A stretch of 64,000 bases of DNA from Asticcacaulis sp. YBE204 (GTDB lineage Bacteria > Pseudomonadota > Alphaproteobacteria > Caulobacterales > Caulobacteraceae), in contig NZ_AWGF01000004.1 in the NCBI RefSeq assembly GCF_000495855.1, positions 434,001 through 498,000 of the forward strand. Direction: 5' to 3'. The translations under genes and the position numbers were made by a program. Positions 19,479-28,684 of this stretch are shown piece after piece (position 1 is the first letter of the stretch; each line of letters starts with the position of its first letter). The notes beneath the pieces were generated by a model that saw only the letters and a program-made list of their open reading frames with translations, had not been told where the DNA came from and ran no database searches.

Positions 19479-19511
19479 TTTGTCTGTCCTTATATCCGGG
19501 CTTGTTTACTG

Positions 19512-19559
19512 GTCGCGCATCTGATCCGAAAACCGTTTCACACTTTTCGAAATGCGCTC
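19512..19559 (+). repeat. covarying-hairpin repeat, copy B
   Basis: GCGCATCTGATCCGAAAA...TTTTCG-AAATGCGCTC, lying 33 bp upstream of the dehydrogenase start. The inner right arm has TTTTCGA in place of TTTTCGG, so one pair is lost relative to the other copies. Confidence 0.7.
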
Positions 19560-19793
19560 AGGCCCCCTGAGAGTTCCAGTCTGCGCCCGCCTGAAACCCC
19601 CCGGCAAGGCCAAGCCGCGATGTTGCGGCGCGGCATCACGCGCCTTGTGATCGTAAGGGTTTGCGCGGTGTCGCGCCCTGCGTCAGAGGTGTCGCCAGTG
19701 TCGCAAATTGCGACAGGTGACAGGGTAAGAAAGAGGGCGCATAATGGCCGCAAATCGGTCGTAAGAATGGACCGAACCTACCGGGAGACGCTC
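19560..19793. promoter_or_regulatory. divergent control region between the aldehyde dehydrogenase and the GAF-Fis regulator
   Basis: No gene is seen here. The region holds a perfect 17-bp palindrome, TGTCGCAA-A-TTGCGACA (19699-19715), and two further TGTCGC half-sites at 19669-19674 and 19690-19695. The first two half-sites are 21 bp apart, about two helical turns. This is the likely binding region of the GAF-Fis regulator encoded at 19794. The spacing to each gene (about 220 bp and 80 bp) suits activation of the dehydrogenase and control of the regulator itself. Confidence 0.6.
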
Positions 19794-20822
19794 ATGACTG
19801 TCATGGATACCGCCCGCGTCGAAGCGGCGCGCAAGGTGTTTTTCGAGCAGCGCAGTCTGCCTGTCGATCAGGTCAATCACGCCATTCTGCGCTCGTGGAT
19901 GCGTTGCGCCGATATGGGGCTCGATGCCCGCCGCGCACCGCCCGCCGAGGCCCCCAGCGCGTCGGATATCCGTCATCTGCACGAACGCCACGAAGCCCTG
20001 CGCCGCATTTCACGGCCTGAACTCGATGCGCTCTACAGCGAGGCGCGCGACCTGTCGGGCATCGTCATCCTGACCAACGCGAAGGGCGAAATCCTCGATG
20101 CGGTGGGCGACGCGACCTTTGCCGGTAAGGCCGCCGAAGTAGCGTTGCGACCCGGTGTCCTGTGGAGCGAGGACGGCACGGGCACCAACGCTATCGGCAC
20201 GGCCATCGCCGAACGGCGCAGCGTCGCGGTCAATGGCGCGGAACACTATTTTCAGGCGCACGGGGTTTTGAGCTGTGCCGCGACGCCGATCATTGACCCG
20301 CGCGGGGCAGTGCTGGGGGTGCTCGATATTTCGACCCCGGCCAGCCCGCAGGGATCGCATATGCTGGGCCTGATGCGACTGGCGGCGGAGCAGATCGAAC
20401 ACCGGCTGTTCCGTGACGGCTTCGAGGATTGCCGCACCCTGCGCTTCCACAGCGACGCCAGTCTGCTGGGGGCGGCGCGCGAAGGCATTCTGGTGTTGCG
20501 CGACGACGTGGTGGTGGGGGCCAACCGGCGCGGCCTGTCGCTGATCGGGCGCAACTGGGACGACCTCGATCAGGTGCGTTTGAGCGACCTGTTCGACGGT
20601 GCGCCGAATGGCACGGGACGGCTCAGGGGTCATGACGGTCGCGACTATTTCAGCCGCTGCGACGACAATGGGCGCGGAACGCTGGTGACGGCAAACCGGC
20701 TGGAGGATGTCGAAACCGCCGCCATCCGCCGGGCGCTTGAGGCTCACGGCGGGAATGTCAGCGCGGCTGCGCGGGCACTGGGCATTCACCGCTCGACGAT
20801 TTATCGCAAGGCGGGATTGTAA
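19794..20822 (+). CDS. GAF domain plus Fis-type HTH regulator (AcoR N-terminal type, no AAA+ domain)
   Basis: A 342-residue regulator. Residues about 70-205 form a GAF sensory domain (LWSEDGTGTNAIGTAI and AHGVLSCAATPIIDPRG are typical of AcoR). Residues about 300-342 form a Fis-type helix-turn-helix (NVSAAARALGIHRSTIYRK). The sigma-54 AAA+ module that joins these parts in AcoR is absent, so it should not activate sigma-54 promoters. The ATG at 19794 has a GGGAG site 7 bp upstream; the frame is open much further upstream but there it only mirrors the dehydrogenase gene. Confidence 0.88.
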   Translation: MTVMDTARVEAARKVFFEQRSLPVDQVNHAILRSWMRCADMGLDARRAPPAEAPSASDIRHLHERHEALRRISRPELDALYSEARDLSGIVILTNAKGEILDAVGDATFAGKAAEVALRPGVLWSEDGTGTNAIGTAIAERRSVAVNGAEHYFQAHGVLSCAATPIIDPRGAVLGVLDISTPASPQGSHMLGLMRLAAEQIEHRLFRDGFEDCRTLRFHSDASLLGAAREGILVLRDDVVVGANRRGLSLIGRNWDDLDQVRLSDLFDGAPNGTGRLRGHDGRDYFSRCDDNGRGTLVTANRLEDVETAAIRRALEAHGGNVSAAARALGIHRSTIYRKAGL

Positions 20823-20828
20823 TTTTTT

Positions 20829-20900
20829 GTCGCGCATTTGATTCCAAAAACCGCTGCACACTTTTTGGAAACGGAGTTCGGCGAAGCCAATGCGCTCTAA
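20829..20900 (+). repeat. covarying-hairpin repeat, copy C
   Basis: GCGCATTTGATTCCAAAAA...TTTTTGG, then a 19-bp insertion not in other copies, then AATGCGCTCTAAT. The inner arms changed together (CCGAAAA/TTTTCGG to CCAAAAA/TTTTTGG). The CTA at 20897-20899 is the stop codon of the HAMP-protein gene on the minus strand. Confidence 0.75.
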
Positions 20901-21718
20901 TCCAGCAGGATTTGGCGGTCGGCCTCGCGTTGAGCCTCCATCACCGCCTCGGCTTCGATGGCGTTGGCCTTGAGTTTCGCCACCGCGCGCCACACCTGCG
21001 CCAATTCGTCCTTTCCGTCAGCCTCCGGGACCGGCGTGTCGAGTTTGCCTTCCGACAGGCCGATGATCGTTCCGGCGAGGCTCAGCAGCGGCTTGTTGAT
21101 GAAATTGACGATCAGCCACAGCGACACCAGCCCGATGACCACGATGGCCAGAACTGCCGCCAGCAGGAAGGTGATGGCCCGGTCAGCGTTGAAGGCGGCG
21201 GTCCTGTTCTGACTATCGATCAATTCCTGACGCGATGCGGTCACCAGACCATCAAGGTGCGACTGAAAACGGATACGATCGGGCCTGTCGGTCAGTCCCA
21301 GAGCGCGGGCCTCTTCGATGTGTCCTTGTGTGGCCAGGGCGGCGAGGTTGCGGCGGACGCCGATGAACTTGCCGACCAGCGGTTCGGTGGTTTTCAAGCG
21401 CGCGCGGTCGTCCGGATCCTTTGAGGTGCGCCAATCGGCCAGCAGCAGCTCCATCGTATCCAGATTACCGGTCAGCTTATTGGCGAATTCATTGACTTCG
21501 ACCTGATCGCGGGCGGCATAGATGCCGCGCGATTCCATGACGACGTTGCTGACGAGGTGGTTCAGGCGCTCGATATCGTAGGTATGTTCGTAGGCGCGGC
21601 CATATTCGCCGATCATGTCGCGATACTGGGCGATGGTCACCAGTCCCAGCGCGGTGATGGCGAGTGCCATGGTCGCGAAGACGGCAACCAGCGCGAAGAT
21701 GCGGGCGCGGATAGACAT
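20897..21718 (-). CDS. chemoreceptor-like membrane protein ending after HAMP
   Basis: A 273-residue protein with a first membrane segment at about 8-30, a periplasmic four-helix-type region (about 31-178), a second membrane segment at about 180-205 and a HAMP domain (about 203-258). It ends in a short coiled coil, QREADRQILLD. Full chemoreceptors carry a methylation and signalling domain after this point; here it is absent. The stop codon is supplied by repeat copy C, so the gene may be a truncated remnant. Alternatively it is a stand-alone sensor. Confidence 0.75.
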   Translation of the reverse strand: MSIRARIFALVAVFATMALAITALGLVTIAQYRDMIGEYGRAYEHTYDIERLNHLVSNVVMESRGIYAARDQVEVNEFANKLTGNLDTMELLLADWRTSKDPDDRARLKTTEPLVGKFIGVRRNLAALATQGHIEEARALGLTDRPDRIRFQSHLDGLVTASRQELIDSQNRTAAFNADRAITFLLAAVLAIVVIGLVSLWLIVNFINKPLLSLAGTIIGLSEGKLDTPVPEADGKDELAQVWRAVAKLKANAIEAEAVMEAQREADRQILLD

Positions 21719-21860
21719 GGCGGTTCCTCTCGGTAGCTATGGTTCGTGACTTTGCACGATCGCCCGTTCTGCGGAGCAAGTTGAGTGTAAGAGGAAAATT
21801 GTAAAAAGGATATTTAAGACAATTTGTCTCAATATCCGGAATGTAAGAAATTTGTTGCAC

Positions 21861-21893
21861 AAAAAAGCCGCCGGAGGTTGAAACTCCGACGGC
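21861..21893 (-). terminator. rho-independent terminator of the dehydratase-epimerase operon
   Basis: On the minus strand GCCGTCGGAG and CTCCGGCGGC pair around a 7-base loop and are followed by TTTTTT. One mismatched pair lies in the 10-bp stem. It lies 37 bp after the dehydratase stop. Confidence 0.88.
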
Positions 21894-21929
21894 TCTTTCT
21901 GTTCCAGGTAACGGTCCTAGGCCCGTGGC

Positions 21930-23741
21930 CTAGTGGTTGTCGCGGGGGACACCGATGCCGATCTGGGCGATGCGCTGATACTTCACGGCGTTTTCGAGTA
22001 CCATGCCGGAGCCCATCTGACCGACGACGCCGCGCTGCATTTCCTGCCACGGCGTCTGGTGCGCCGGGTATTGGAAGCCGCCAGCGGCCTCAAGCGCCGT
22101 GCGGCGATCGGCGATCTCTCCGTCGGAGATCAGGACGTTGACGGTGTTGGCATTGAGATCGACGCGCACCTTATCGCCCGTTTGCAGGATGGCGAGGTTG
22201 CCGCCCGCGGCGGCTTCCGGCGAGGCGTTGAGGATCGAGGGCGAACCCGACGTTCCCGACTGACGCCCGTCGCCGATACAGGCCAGCGAGGTGATGCCGC
22301 GCTTAAGCAGGTAGTTCGGCGCGCGCATATTGACGACTTCGGCCGCACCCGGATAACCGATGGGACCGGCGCCACGCATGAACAAGATGCAGTGTTCGTC
22401 GATGGCGAGGCTCTCGTCGTCGATGCGGTGGTGATAGTCTTCCGGACCGTCGAAAACTATGGCGCGACCGGTGAAGGCGTTGGGCGAGGTCGGATCGGAC
22501 AGGTAACGCTCGCGGAATTCCGGCGAAATGACCGAGACCTTCATGACGGCGCTGTCGAATAGGTTGCCGCTAAGGACGCGGAACCCGGCGGCCAGTTTCA
22601 GCGGCTGCTCAAACGGACGGATGACCTTCTCGTCTTCGATAATAGCATCGCGGCAGTTGTCGCCGATGGTCTTGCCATTGACGGTCAGGGCGTCTTCATA
22701 GATCAGGCCCTGCTTGATGAGCTGACCCACGACGGCGGGGACGCCGCCGGCGTGGTGGTAGTCTTCGCCGAGATACTCACCGGCGGGCATCAGATTGACC
22801 AGCAACGGCACCTCTTCGCCGTACTCCTGCCATTCCTCGACGGTCAGCTCGACGCCGATGTGGCGAGCCAGCGCGTTGAGGTGGATCGGGGCGTTGGTCG
22901 AGCCGCCGATGGCCGAGTTGACGCGGATGGCGTTGATGAAGGCTTCCTTGGTCAGGATGTCCGACGGCTTGAGGTCTTCGTGCACCATGTCGACGATGCG
23001 CTGACCGGTGCGGTAGGCGCATTCCTGACGGTCGCGGTGCGGTGCGGGGATGGCGGCCGAATAGGGGAGCTGCATGCCCAGCGCTTCGGCGAGCGAGTTC
23101 ATCGTCGTCGCCGTGCCCATGGTGTTGCAGTAGCCGGTGGACGGGGCCGACGACGCGACCAGCTTGATGAAGCCCTGATAGTCGATTTCACCGGCGGCCA
23201 GCAGTTCGCGGGCCTTCCACACGATGGTGCCGGAGCCGGTGCGCTCGCCCTTGTACCAGCCGTTGAGCATGGGGCCGACCGACAAAGCAATCGAGGGGAT
23301 GTTCACCGTGGCGGCAGCCATCAGGCAGGCCGGGGTCGTTTTGTCGCAGCCGATGGTCAGGACGACACCGTCCAGCGGATAACCGTAGATGACCTCGACG
23401 AGTCCGAGATAGGCCAGGTTGCGGTCGAGACCGGCGGTCGGACGCTTGCCGGTTTCCTGAATCGGGTGGACCGGGAATTCCAGCGGGATGCCGCCGGCCT
23501 CGATGATGCCGTCGCGGATGCGCTTGGCCAGTTCGAGGTGGTGGCGGTTACACGGGCTCAGGTCCGACCCCGTCTGGGCAATGCCGATGATCGGCTTGTC
23601 AGACTGAAGCTCCTCCAGCGACAGACCGAAGTTCATGTAGCGCTCCAGATAGAGCGCGGTCATGTCGGCGTTGCCGGGATTGTCGAACCATTCGCGCGAA
23701 CGCAGCTTGGTCTTGGAGCGGGGTACGGAGTTCTGAGACAT
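21930..23741 (-). CDS. IlvD/Edd family sugar-acid dehydratase
   Basis: A 603-residue dehydratase of the pentonate group, like the D-xylonate and L-arabonate dehydratases. These remove water from an aldonic acid to give a 2-keto-3-deoxy acid. Three cluster cysteines are in place: Cys64 (LSPCNRH), Cys132 (GCDKTTP) and Cys205 (GYCNTMGT). The N-terminus [18 protein letters not shown] is close to Caulobacter XylD, but the substrate (xylonate, arabonate or another) cannot be decided. The epimerase gene ends 37 bp upstream on the same strand, so the two form a sugar-use operon. Confidence 0.88.
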   Translation of the reverse strand: MSQNSVPRSKTKLRSREWFDNPGNADMTALYLERYMNFGLSLEELQSDKPIIGIAQTGSDLSPCNRHHLELAKRIRDGIIEAGGIPLEFPVHPIQETGKRPTAGLDRNLAYLGLVEVIYGYPLDGVVLTIGCDKTTPACLMAAATVNIPSIALSVGPMLNGWYKGERTGSGTIVWKARELLAAGEIDYQGFIKLVASSAPSTGYCNTMGTATTMNSLAEALGMQLPYSAAIPAPHRDRQECAYRTGQRIVDMVHEDLKPSDILTKEAFINAIRVNSAIGGSTNAPIHLNALARHIGVELTVEEWQEYGEEVPLLVNLMPAGEYLGEDYHHAGGVPAVVGQLIKQGLIYEDALTVNGKTIGDNCRDAIIEDEKVIRPFEQPLKLAAGFRVLSGNLFDSAVMKVSVISPEFRERYLSDPTSPNAFTGRAIVFDGPEDYHHRIDDESLAIDEHCILFMRGAGPIGYPGAAEVVNMRAPNYLLKRGITSLACIGDGRQSGTSGSPSILNASPEAAAGGNLAILQTGDKVRVDLNANTVNVLISDGEIADRRTALEAAGGFQYPAHQTPWQEMQRGVVGQMGSGMVLENAVKYQRIAQIGIGVPRDNH

Positions 23742-23778
23742 CGGTGTGGGGATCTTTTTTATAGACGAGAGAGACGAA

Positions 23779-24936
23779 TTACTTGCTGACGAACAGGTGG
23801 TGGACCGTCGTCTGGGTGTAGGTTTCGCCGGGGTTCAGACGCGTGGTCGGGAACTTCGGCTGGTTCGGGCTGTCGGGGAAGTGCTGGGCCTCGAAGGCCA
23901 CGGCGTCGCCCATACGGGTCACCTGACCACCCTTGCCGGGGACCTTGCCGTCAAGGAAGTTGCCGGTGTACATCTGGATGCCCGGTTCCGTCGTCAGGAT
24001 TTTCAGGCCGCGGCCGGATTTGGCGTCGGTGAGGGTGACGGCCAGCTTCGGCGTCTTGGTCACGCCGCCGCGCAGCACGTAGTTGTGGTCGATGCCGAGG
24101 CCGACGAGGATTTGAGGGTCGCGGGCGTCGCGGACGCGGCTATCGATCAGCGTCGGCTTGGTGAAGTCGAACGGCGTGCCCTTGACCGGGGTGATTTCGC
24201 CCGACGGGATGGCGGTGTCCGATGTCGGCAGATAGCCGTCCGATTCCAGTTGCAGCGTGGCGTCGAGCGCCGAACGACCGGAATTGACGCCGCCGAGGTT
24301 GAACAGCGAGTGGTTGGTCAGGTTGATGACGGTCGGCTTGTCGGTCGTCGCCTTGTAGCTGACGGTCAGGTCGTTGGCCTCGCTGAGGGTGTAGGTCACC
24401 TCGACCTTGACCGTGCCGGGATAGCCTTCTTCGCCGTCGGGCGAGGTATAGGCGAGCGTCACCGAGGCGGTACCCGCCGCGCCGCCGGACTTCATGTCCT
24501 TGACGGTCCAGTTGACCTTGTCCCAGCCTTTGAGACCACCGTGGAGGTGGTTGCCATTATTGTTGGTCGCCAGCGTATATTCCTTGCCGTCGAGCGAGAA
24601 CTTGCCCTTGGCGATGCGGTTGGCATAGCGGCCGACGGTGACACCGGTATATTGCGGCGTTTCGACATAGCCGGTGATCGTGTCGTAGCCGATGACGACG
24701 TCGGCAACCTTACCGGCGCGATCCGGAGTCTTCAGCGATTGCAGGGTGGCGCCATAGGAAATGACCTTGGCGGTGACGCCCTTGGCGTTTTTCAGCACGA
24801 CGGCCTTCACTTCGGTCCCGTCGGCCAGCTTGCCGAACGATTCGCTGGTCGCCGTCGCGGCTAACGCGCCCGACGTCAGGCTGAGTCCAGCCAGAACGAG
24901 ACCGGCAGCCAGCGCCGTGGAGTTGGAGAATGTCAT
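23779..24936 (-). CDS. exported aldose 1-epimerase (galactose mutarotase family)
   Basis: A 385-residue mutarotase with a signal peptide (cleavage near residue 26, ALAA), so it acts in the periplasm on incoming sugar anomers. Family motifs are [12 protein letters not shown] (about 102-113), [15 protein letters not shown], the catalytic His of TNHSLFNL, and the catalytic Glu in [13 protein letters not shown] near the C-terminus. It is the first gene of a likely operon with the sugar-acid dehydratase. No transporter or sugar regulator is adjacent. Confidence 0.9.
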   Translation of the reverse strand: MTFSNSTALAAGLVLAGLSLTSGALAATATSESFGKLADGTEVKAVVLKNAKGVTAKVISYGATLQSLKTPDRAGKVADVVIGYDTITGYVETPQYTGVTVGRYANRIAKGKFSLDGKEYTLATNNNGNHLHGGLKGWDKVNWTVKDMKSGGAAGTASVTLAYTSPDGEEGYPGTVKVEVTYTLSEANDLTVSYKATTDKPTVINLTNHSLFNLGGVNSGRSALDATLQLESDGYLPTSDTAIPSGEITPVKGTPFDFTKPTLIDSRVRDARDPQILVGLGIDHNYVLRGGVTKTPKLAVTLTDAKSGRGLKILTTEPGIQMYTGNFLDGKVPGKGGQVTRMGDAVAFEAQHFPDSPNQPKFPTTRLNPGETYTQTTVHHLFVSK

Positions 24937-25070
24937 GCCTGAGGCCTTTCCGTAGGGGATTGCGTTTCCTGAACACCATGCCGCGTCTTGTCGCGGCTTA
25001 GGGTGATGATTAGACCTTGGTTTTTAGTCAGACAATAGAAAAATGCGTCTGGCAAAATTATATGACAAAA

Positions 25071-25952
25071 TCACGCGCCGTGGGAAGGGGCGGTCTGGAA
25101 CTGATTGCCGAAAAAGGTCGTCTGGCGCTTGGCATAGTTGCGGGTTTTTTGTTTGGCCAGATCGCGCGCGGCGGCCAGTGTCATCTCGCGGCGCACATAG
25201 GCCCAGAGCTCGGCCAGACCCAGTACGCGCAGGATCGGCCAATCACTCTGTAAGCCTTGCACGATAAGGGTTTCGACCTCGTTCAAGGCGCCCTGTCCCA
25301 GCATCAGATCGAAGCGTCGGTCGCAGCGGTCGTAGAGCCAGTCGCGGTCGGGCCGGAGGATTTCCAGACTGTACGATCCTTCCGGTAGCAGCGGCACATT
25401 GCGCTTTTGCCAGTCGCTGAGGGCCGTACCGGTCTGCCAGACGACCTCCAGCGCGCGGGTCAGGCGCTGACGGTCGTTAGGCGCGATCCGCGTGGCCGCT
25501 TCGGGGTCGAGCGTGCGCAGCAGGTCACGCACGGCGGTTTCCCCTTCATTTTCGTAGGTCTGGCGCGCGCGCTGACGCACCGCGTCGTCGATGTCGGGAA
25601 TCTCGGCCAGACCGCGCGTCAGACTGAGAAAGTATAAACCGGTGCCGCCGACGATGCACAGGGACTGATCGCCACGCAGGGCGGCCTCGATATAGGGCGT
25701 CGCGGCGCGGACCCAGTCGCCGGTGGACCACAACTGATCCGGGCCCAGCACCCCGTAAAGTACATGGGGCGCTTTCGACTCATCGGCGGCATCGGGTCGC
25801 GCCGTCAGGATCGGCACGTCGCGATAGAGCTGCATCGAGTCGGCATTGAGGATCACGCCGCCGGTCTGCGCCGCCCAGTCGAGCGCGCGCGCCGACTTGC
25901 CCGAGGCCGTCGGGCCACCCAGCAACAGAATGTGAGGCGCTTTGTCGGTCAT
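25071..25952 (-). CDS. miaA: tRNA dimethylallyltransferase
   Basis: Adds a dimethylallyl group to A37 of tRNAs that read UNN codons. The 293-residue protein has the P-loop GGPTASGKS (about 13-21), the NADSMQLYRD motif, TGLYFLSLTRGL and the C-terminal KQKTRNYAKRQTTFF segment. The start ATG at 25950-25952 is clear. It diverges from mrp, whose start is about 70 bp away. Assignment is firm. Confidence 0.95.
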   Translation of the reverse strand: MTDKAPHILLLGGPTASGKSARALDWAAQTGGVILNADSMQLYRDVPILTARPDAADESKAPHVLYGVLGPDQLWSTGDWVRAATPYIEAALRGDQSLCIVGGTGLYFLSLTRGLAEIPDIDDAVRQRARQTYENEGETAVRDLLRTLDPEAATRIAPNDRQRLTRALEVVWQTGTALSDWQKRNVPLLPEGSYSLEILRPDRDWLYDRCDRRFDLMLGQGALNEVETLIVQGLQSDWPILRVLGLAELWAYVRREMTLAAARDLAKQKTRNYAKRQTTFFGNQFQTAPSHGA

Positions 25953-26023
25953 GATCCGTGAAAAAAGGTTGTGTCGATCCTGTTTCGGCCTATACGCCCC
26001 TCAACGTAATGGGAATAGACAAA

Positions 26024-27139
26024 ATGGCCAACCTCGACAAACAGATCGTCCTCGACGCCCTCGATACGATTGCCGATCCGGTGACGGGCAAGGGTCTGAC
26101 GGCGGCAGGTCTGGTGCGCGGTCTGGTCCTGTCGTCAGGGCGCGTCGGCTTCATGCTGGAGGTGCCGCACGCGGACGTGACGCGCTTCGGTCCCGTGCGC
26201 GTAGCGGCGGAGGCCCTGCTGGCCGGTTTGCCCGGTATCGAGAAGGCGCAGGTCGTACTGACCGCCGAAACCGAGGCCCCCAAATCTGAAGCTTCTGGCC
26301 ATGTGCGTCCGGAAACCAAGGCCAAGCTGTCGCCGCAGGCCGCCGATCAGGGCAAGCCGAAAGCCCCCGTCGCCACCGCGCGGCCCGATCACGTCCGGCA
26401 CGTCGTCGTCGTCGGGTCCGGCAAGGGCGGGGTCGGCAAGTCGACCGTGTCGCTCAATCTGGCCCTAGGCCTGAAACGTCTCGGTCTGCGCGTCGGCTGG
26501 CTCGATGCCGATATTTACGGACCCTCCGCCCCGGTCATGCTGGGGATCACCACACCGCCGACCTTTGACGACAACAAACACATGGTGCCGCCGGTGGCCT
26601 TCGGGTTGAAGGTCAATTCGGTCGGCTTCCTCGTCGATGCCGATCAGGCAATGATCTGGCGCGGACCGATGGCGTCGCAGGCCCTGACGCAACTCCTGAC
26701 CCAGACGGCGTGGGGCAGCGACGAGACGCCGCTCGACGTGCTGATCGTCGATCTGCCGCCGGGAACCGGCGACGTGCAACTGACCCTGACGCAAAAGACG
26801 CTGATCGACGGGGCGGTGGTGGTTTCGACGCCGCAGGACATGGCGCTGATCGACGCGCGCCGCGCCGTGACCCTGTTCGGCAAGACCGGAACGAAGGTGT
26901 TGGGTGTGGTCGAGAACATGGCCTATTTCTTGGGCGCTGACGGCACGGCGATCGAGATTTTCGGCCGTGGCGGCGCACGGAAGATGGCCGAAGGTCTGAA
27001 CCTGCCGTTCCTGGGTGAGGTGCCGCTGGACCCGGCCCTGCGTCAGGCATCGGACGACGCCGCGCCGTTGCAAACTGGCGTCATGGCCGAACGCTTCGAC
27101 GAGATGGCGAAAGCCTTGTGGGGACAGTTGACGTCGTGA
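26024..27139 (+). CDS. mrp: Mrp/ApbC-type Fe-S carrier ATPase
   Basis: A 371-residue P-loop NTPase that carries Fe-S clusters to target proteins. A DUF59/MIP18-like domain (about 1-90) is joined by a linker to the ATPase: deviant Walker A GSGKGGVGKST, switch I DADIYGPS, and DLPPGTGDVQLT. The CxxC that usually follows ENMxYF is replaced by GADGTAIEIFG, a state found in many alphaproteobacterial Mrp proteins. The ATG at 26024 is chosen because GGGAA lies 8 bp upstream; 26009 is the alternative. Confidence 0.9.
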   Translation: MANLDKQIVLDALDTIADPVTGKGLTAAGLVRGLVLSSGRVGFMLEVPHADVTRFGPVRVAAEALLAGLPGIEKAQVVLTAETEAPKSEASGHVRPETKAKLSPQAADQGKPKAPVATARPDHVRHVVVVGSGKGGVGKSTVSLNLALGLKRLGLRVGWLDADIYGPSAPVMLGITTPPTFDDNKHMVPPVAFGLKVNSVGFLVDADQAMIWRGPMASQALTQLLTQTAWGSDETPLDVLIVDLPPGTGDVQLTLTQKTLIDGAVVVSTPQDMALIDARRAVTLFGKTGTKVLGVVENMAYFLGADGTAIEIFGRGGARKMAEGLNLPFLGEVPLDPALRQASDDAAPLQTGVMAERFDEMAKALWGQLTS

Positions 27140-27202
27140 GCCGCTTTATGCTTGTGTAAGGGCATAATACGCGCCGGGGAGGCGTGACCGAGGGGGAATA
27201 CG

Positions 27203-28594
27203 ATGCGTAAAACGATCATTACCGCTTTTGCGGGCGGACTGTGCCTGTGGTTGATGGCGAGCCAACTGGCGGCGCAAACCATGACGCCGCCGCCGACCAA
27301 TCCGCGCAATTCTACTTATCGTTCGTCCGATTATCGGTCGGGCACATCTTCCCTCGATCGCCGGACATCGGATGCCAAAGAGCGTCGGGATGCCGAAAAA
27401 GCCGCCGCTGCCTTGCAGGCCGATGCGGCCCTGACCAAGGCCATTGAGACGAAGGATTATCCCTATCTGCTGAAACGCTACGATAGGGACTGCACCAGGG
27501 CCAAGGCAGACCTTGCCAGAAGTAAGGCGCTGCCGGAGCGGGCAACGGCGCTGAACCGCACGCCTCAGGTCGCGCGGGCCTGCCATGCACTGGCGGAAAT
27601 GTATCATAACGGACTGGGCGTACCGATCGACAAGGCCCGTGCCGCGGAACTCTACACCGACTCCATGCATCTTGGGATTACCAACTCTCAGGACGCCCTG
27701 ATCGGTCTGGCGGCGGATACGCCTTCGCGTATTTCCGTTATTAACGGCATGGCCAATGATCCTCAACTGGGGTTCGACAATCGCTGTTTTGCCACGCGCA
27801 AGGTGGCCGAGATGTACGCCAAGGGGAATGGTGTAGAAAAAGACCTGTCGCAAACCGTCAAATGGCACCGGCTGTGCTACGACAGTGCCGGTGCAACCAT
27901 CGATACAGTTCTTCCGGGATATGTTCTGAACGGCGCCCTCAGCCTGATCGACCTCTATACCCGGGATGACCCGAAAATCCGTAACCTGCCGGAAGCCCTG
28001 GCTATTTCGGAACGCGTCAACAGATCCAAAGGCCAAACCGAACCCCGATATCTGGCTCAGGCCCAGTATCAGGCCGGACGCCTGCTCCACAGCGGTGGGG
28101 CGGGACCGAAGGATACGACCCGTGCCATCGACCTCCTTGAAAAAGCCGCGACCGCGGGCCAGGTGGACGCGATGGTGTTTCTGGCCGACATCTATGATCG
28201 GGGTGAGGGTGTCGCCGCCGACAAGGCCAAGGCTTCGGCCTGGCTGGATCAAGCCGTGCAGGCCGACAGTCCAGCCGCGCACCATCTGCTGGGCAAACGG
28301 GCTTATGCCGGAAAGGATTTGCCGACGGCCAAGGCCAGGTGGCTGGAAGCAGCCAAGCAGGGACACGCGGGAGCCCAATATGCTCTGGGCCAGTATTTCC
28401 TGAACGACACGGCCAAGACGCCTAACGATCAGGCCAATGCTTATGTCTGGCTGGATGTGGCGGCGCGTAACGGGCATCCGGCAGCGGTCACTGCACGCGA
28501 TGCGTTAAAGGGCCAGTTGCCGGACAATCTGCTGAAAGCCGCCGAAAGCGCGGAAACCAGTCTGATTGCCGCCTATCCCAAGGTCATCGGCTAA
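27203..28594 (+). CDS. exported Sel1-repeat protein
   Basis: A 463-residue protein with a signal peptide (cleavage near residue 25, QLAAQ). The mature part consists of Sel1-type TPR-like repeats, clearest near ALAEMYHNGLGVPIDKARAAELY, FLADIYDRGEGVAADKAKASAWLDQA and YALGQYFLND...ANAYVWLDVAA. Such repeats build protein-binding solenoids, often in the periplasm. Two conserved cysteines near residue 95-125 could form a disulfide. No enzyme domain is seen. It lies 63 bp after mrp. Confidence 0.82.
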   Translation: MRKTIITAFAGGLCLWLMASQLAAQTMTPPPTNPRNSTYRSSDYRSGTSSLDRRTSDAKERRDAEKAAAALQADAALTKAIETKDYPYLLKRYDRDCTRAKADLARSKALPERATALNRTPQVARACHALAEMYHNGLGVPIDKARAAELYTDSMHLGITNSQDALIGLAADTPSRISVINGMANDPQLGFDNRCFATRKVAEMYAKGNGVEKDLSQTVKWHRLCYDSAGATIDTVLPGYVLNGALSLIDLYTRDDPKIRNLPEALAISERVNRSKGQTEPRYLAQAQYQAGRLLHSGGAGPKDTTRAIDLLEKAATAGQVDAMVFLADIYDRGEGVAADKAKASAWLDQAVQADSPAAHHLLGKRAYAGKDLPTAKARWLEAAKQGHAGAQYALGQYFLNDTAKTPNDQANAYVWLDVAARNGHPAAVTARDALKGQLPDNLLKAAESAETSLIAAYPKVIG

Positions 28595-28684
28595 GGTTTT
28601 TCACAGGCGACGGAGTGTCGTTTCTTGCGAGTGCGAGAAGCGTAACCATATCAGGAGCGGTTACTTATTCGCCGGAGCCGAACC

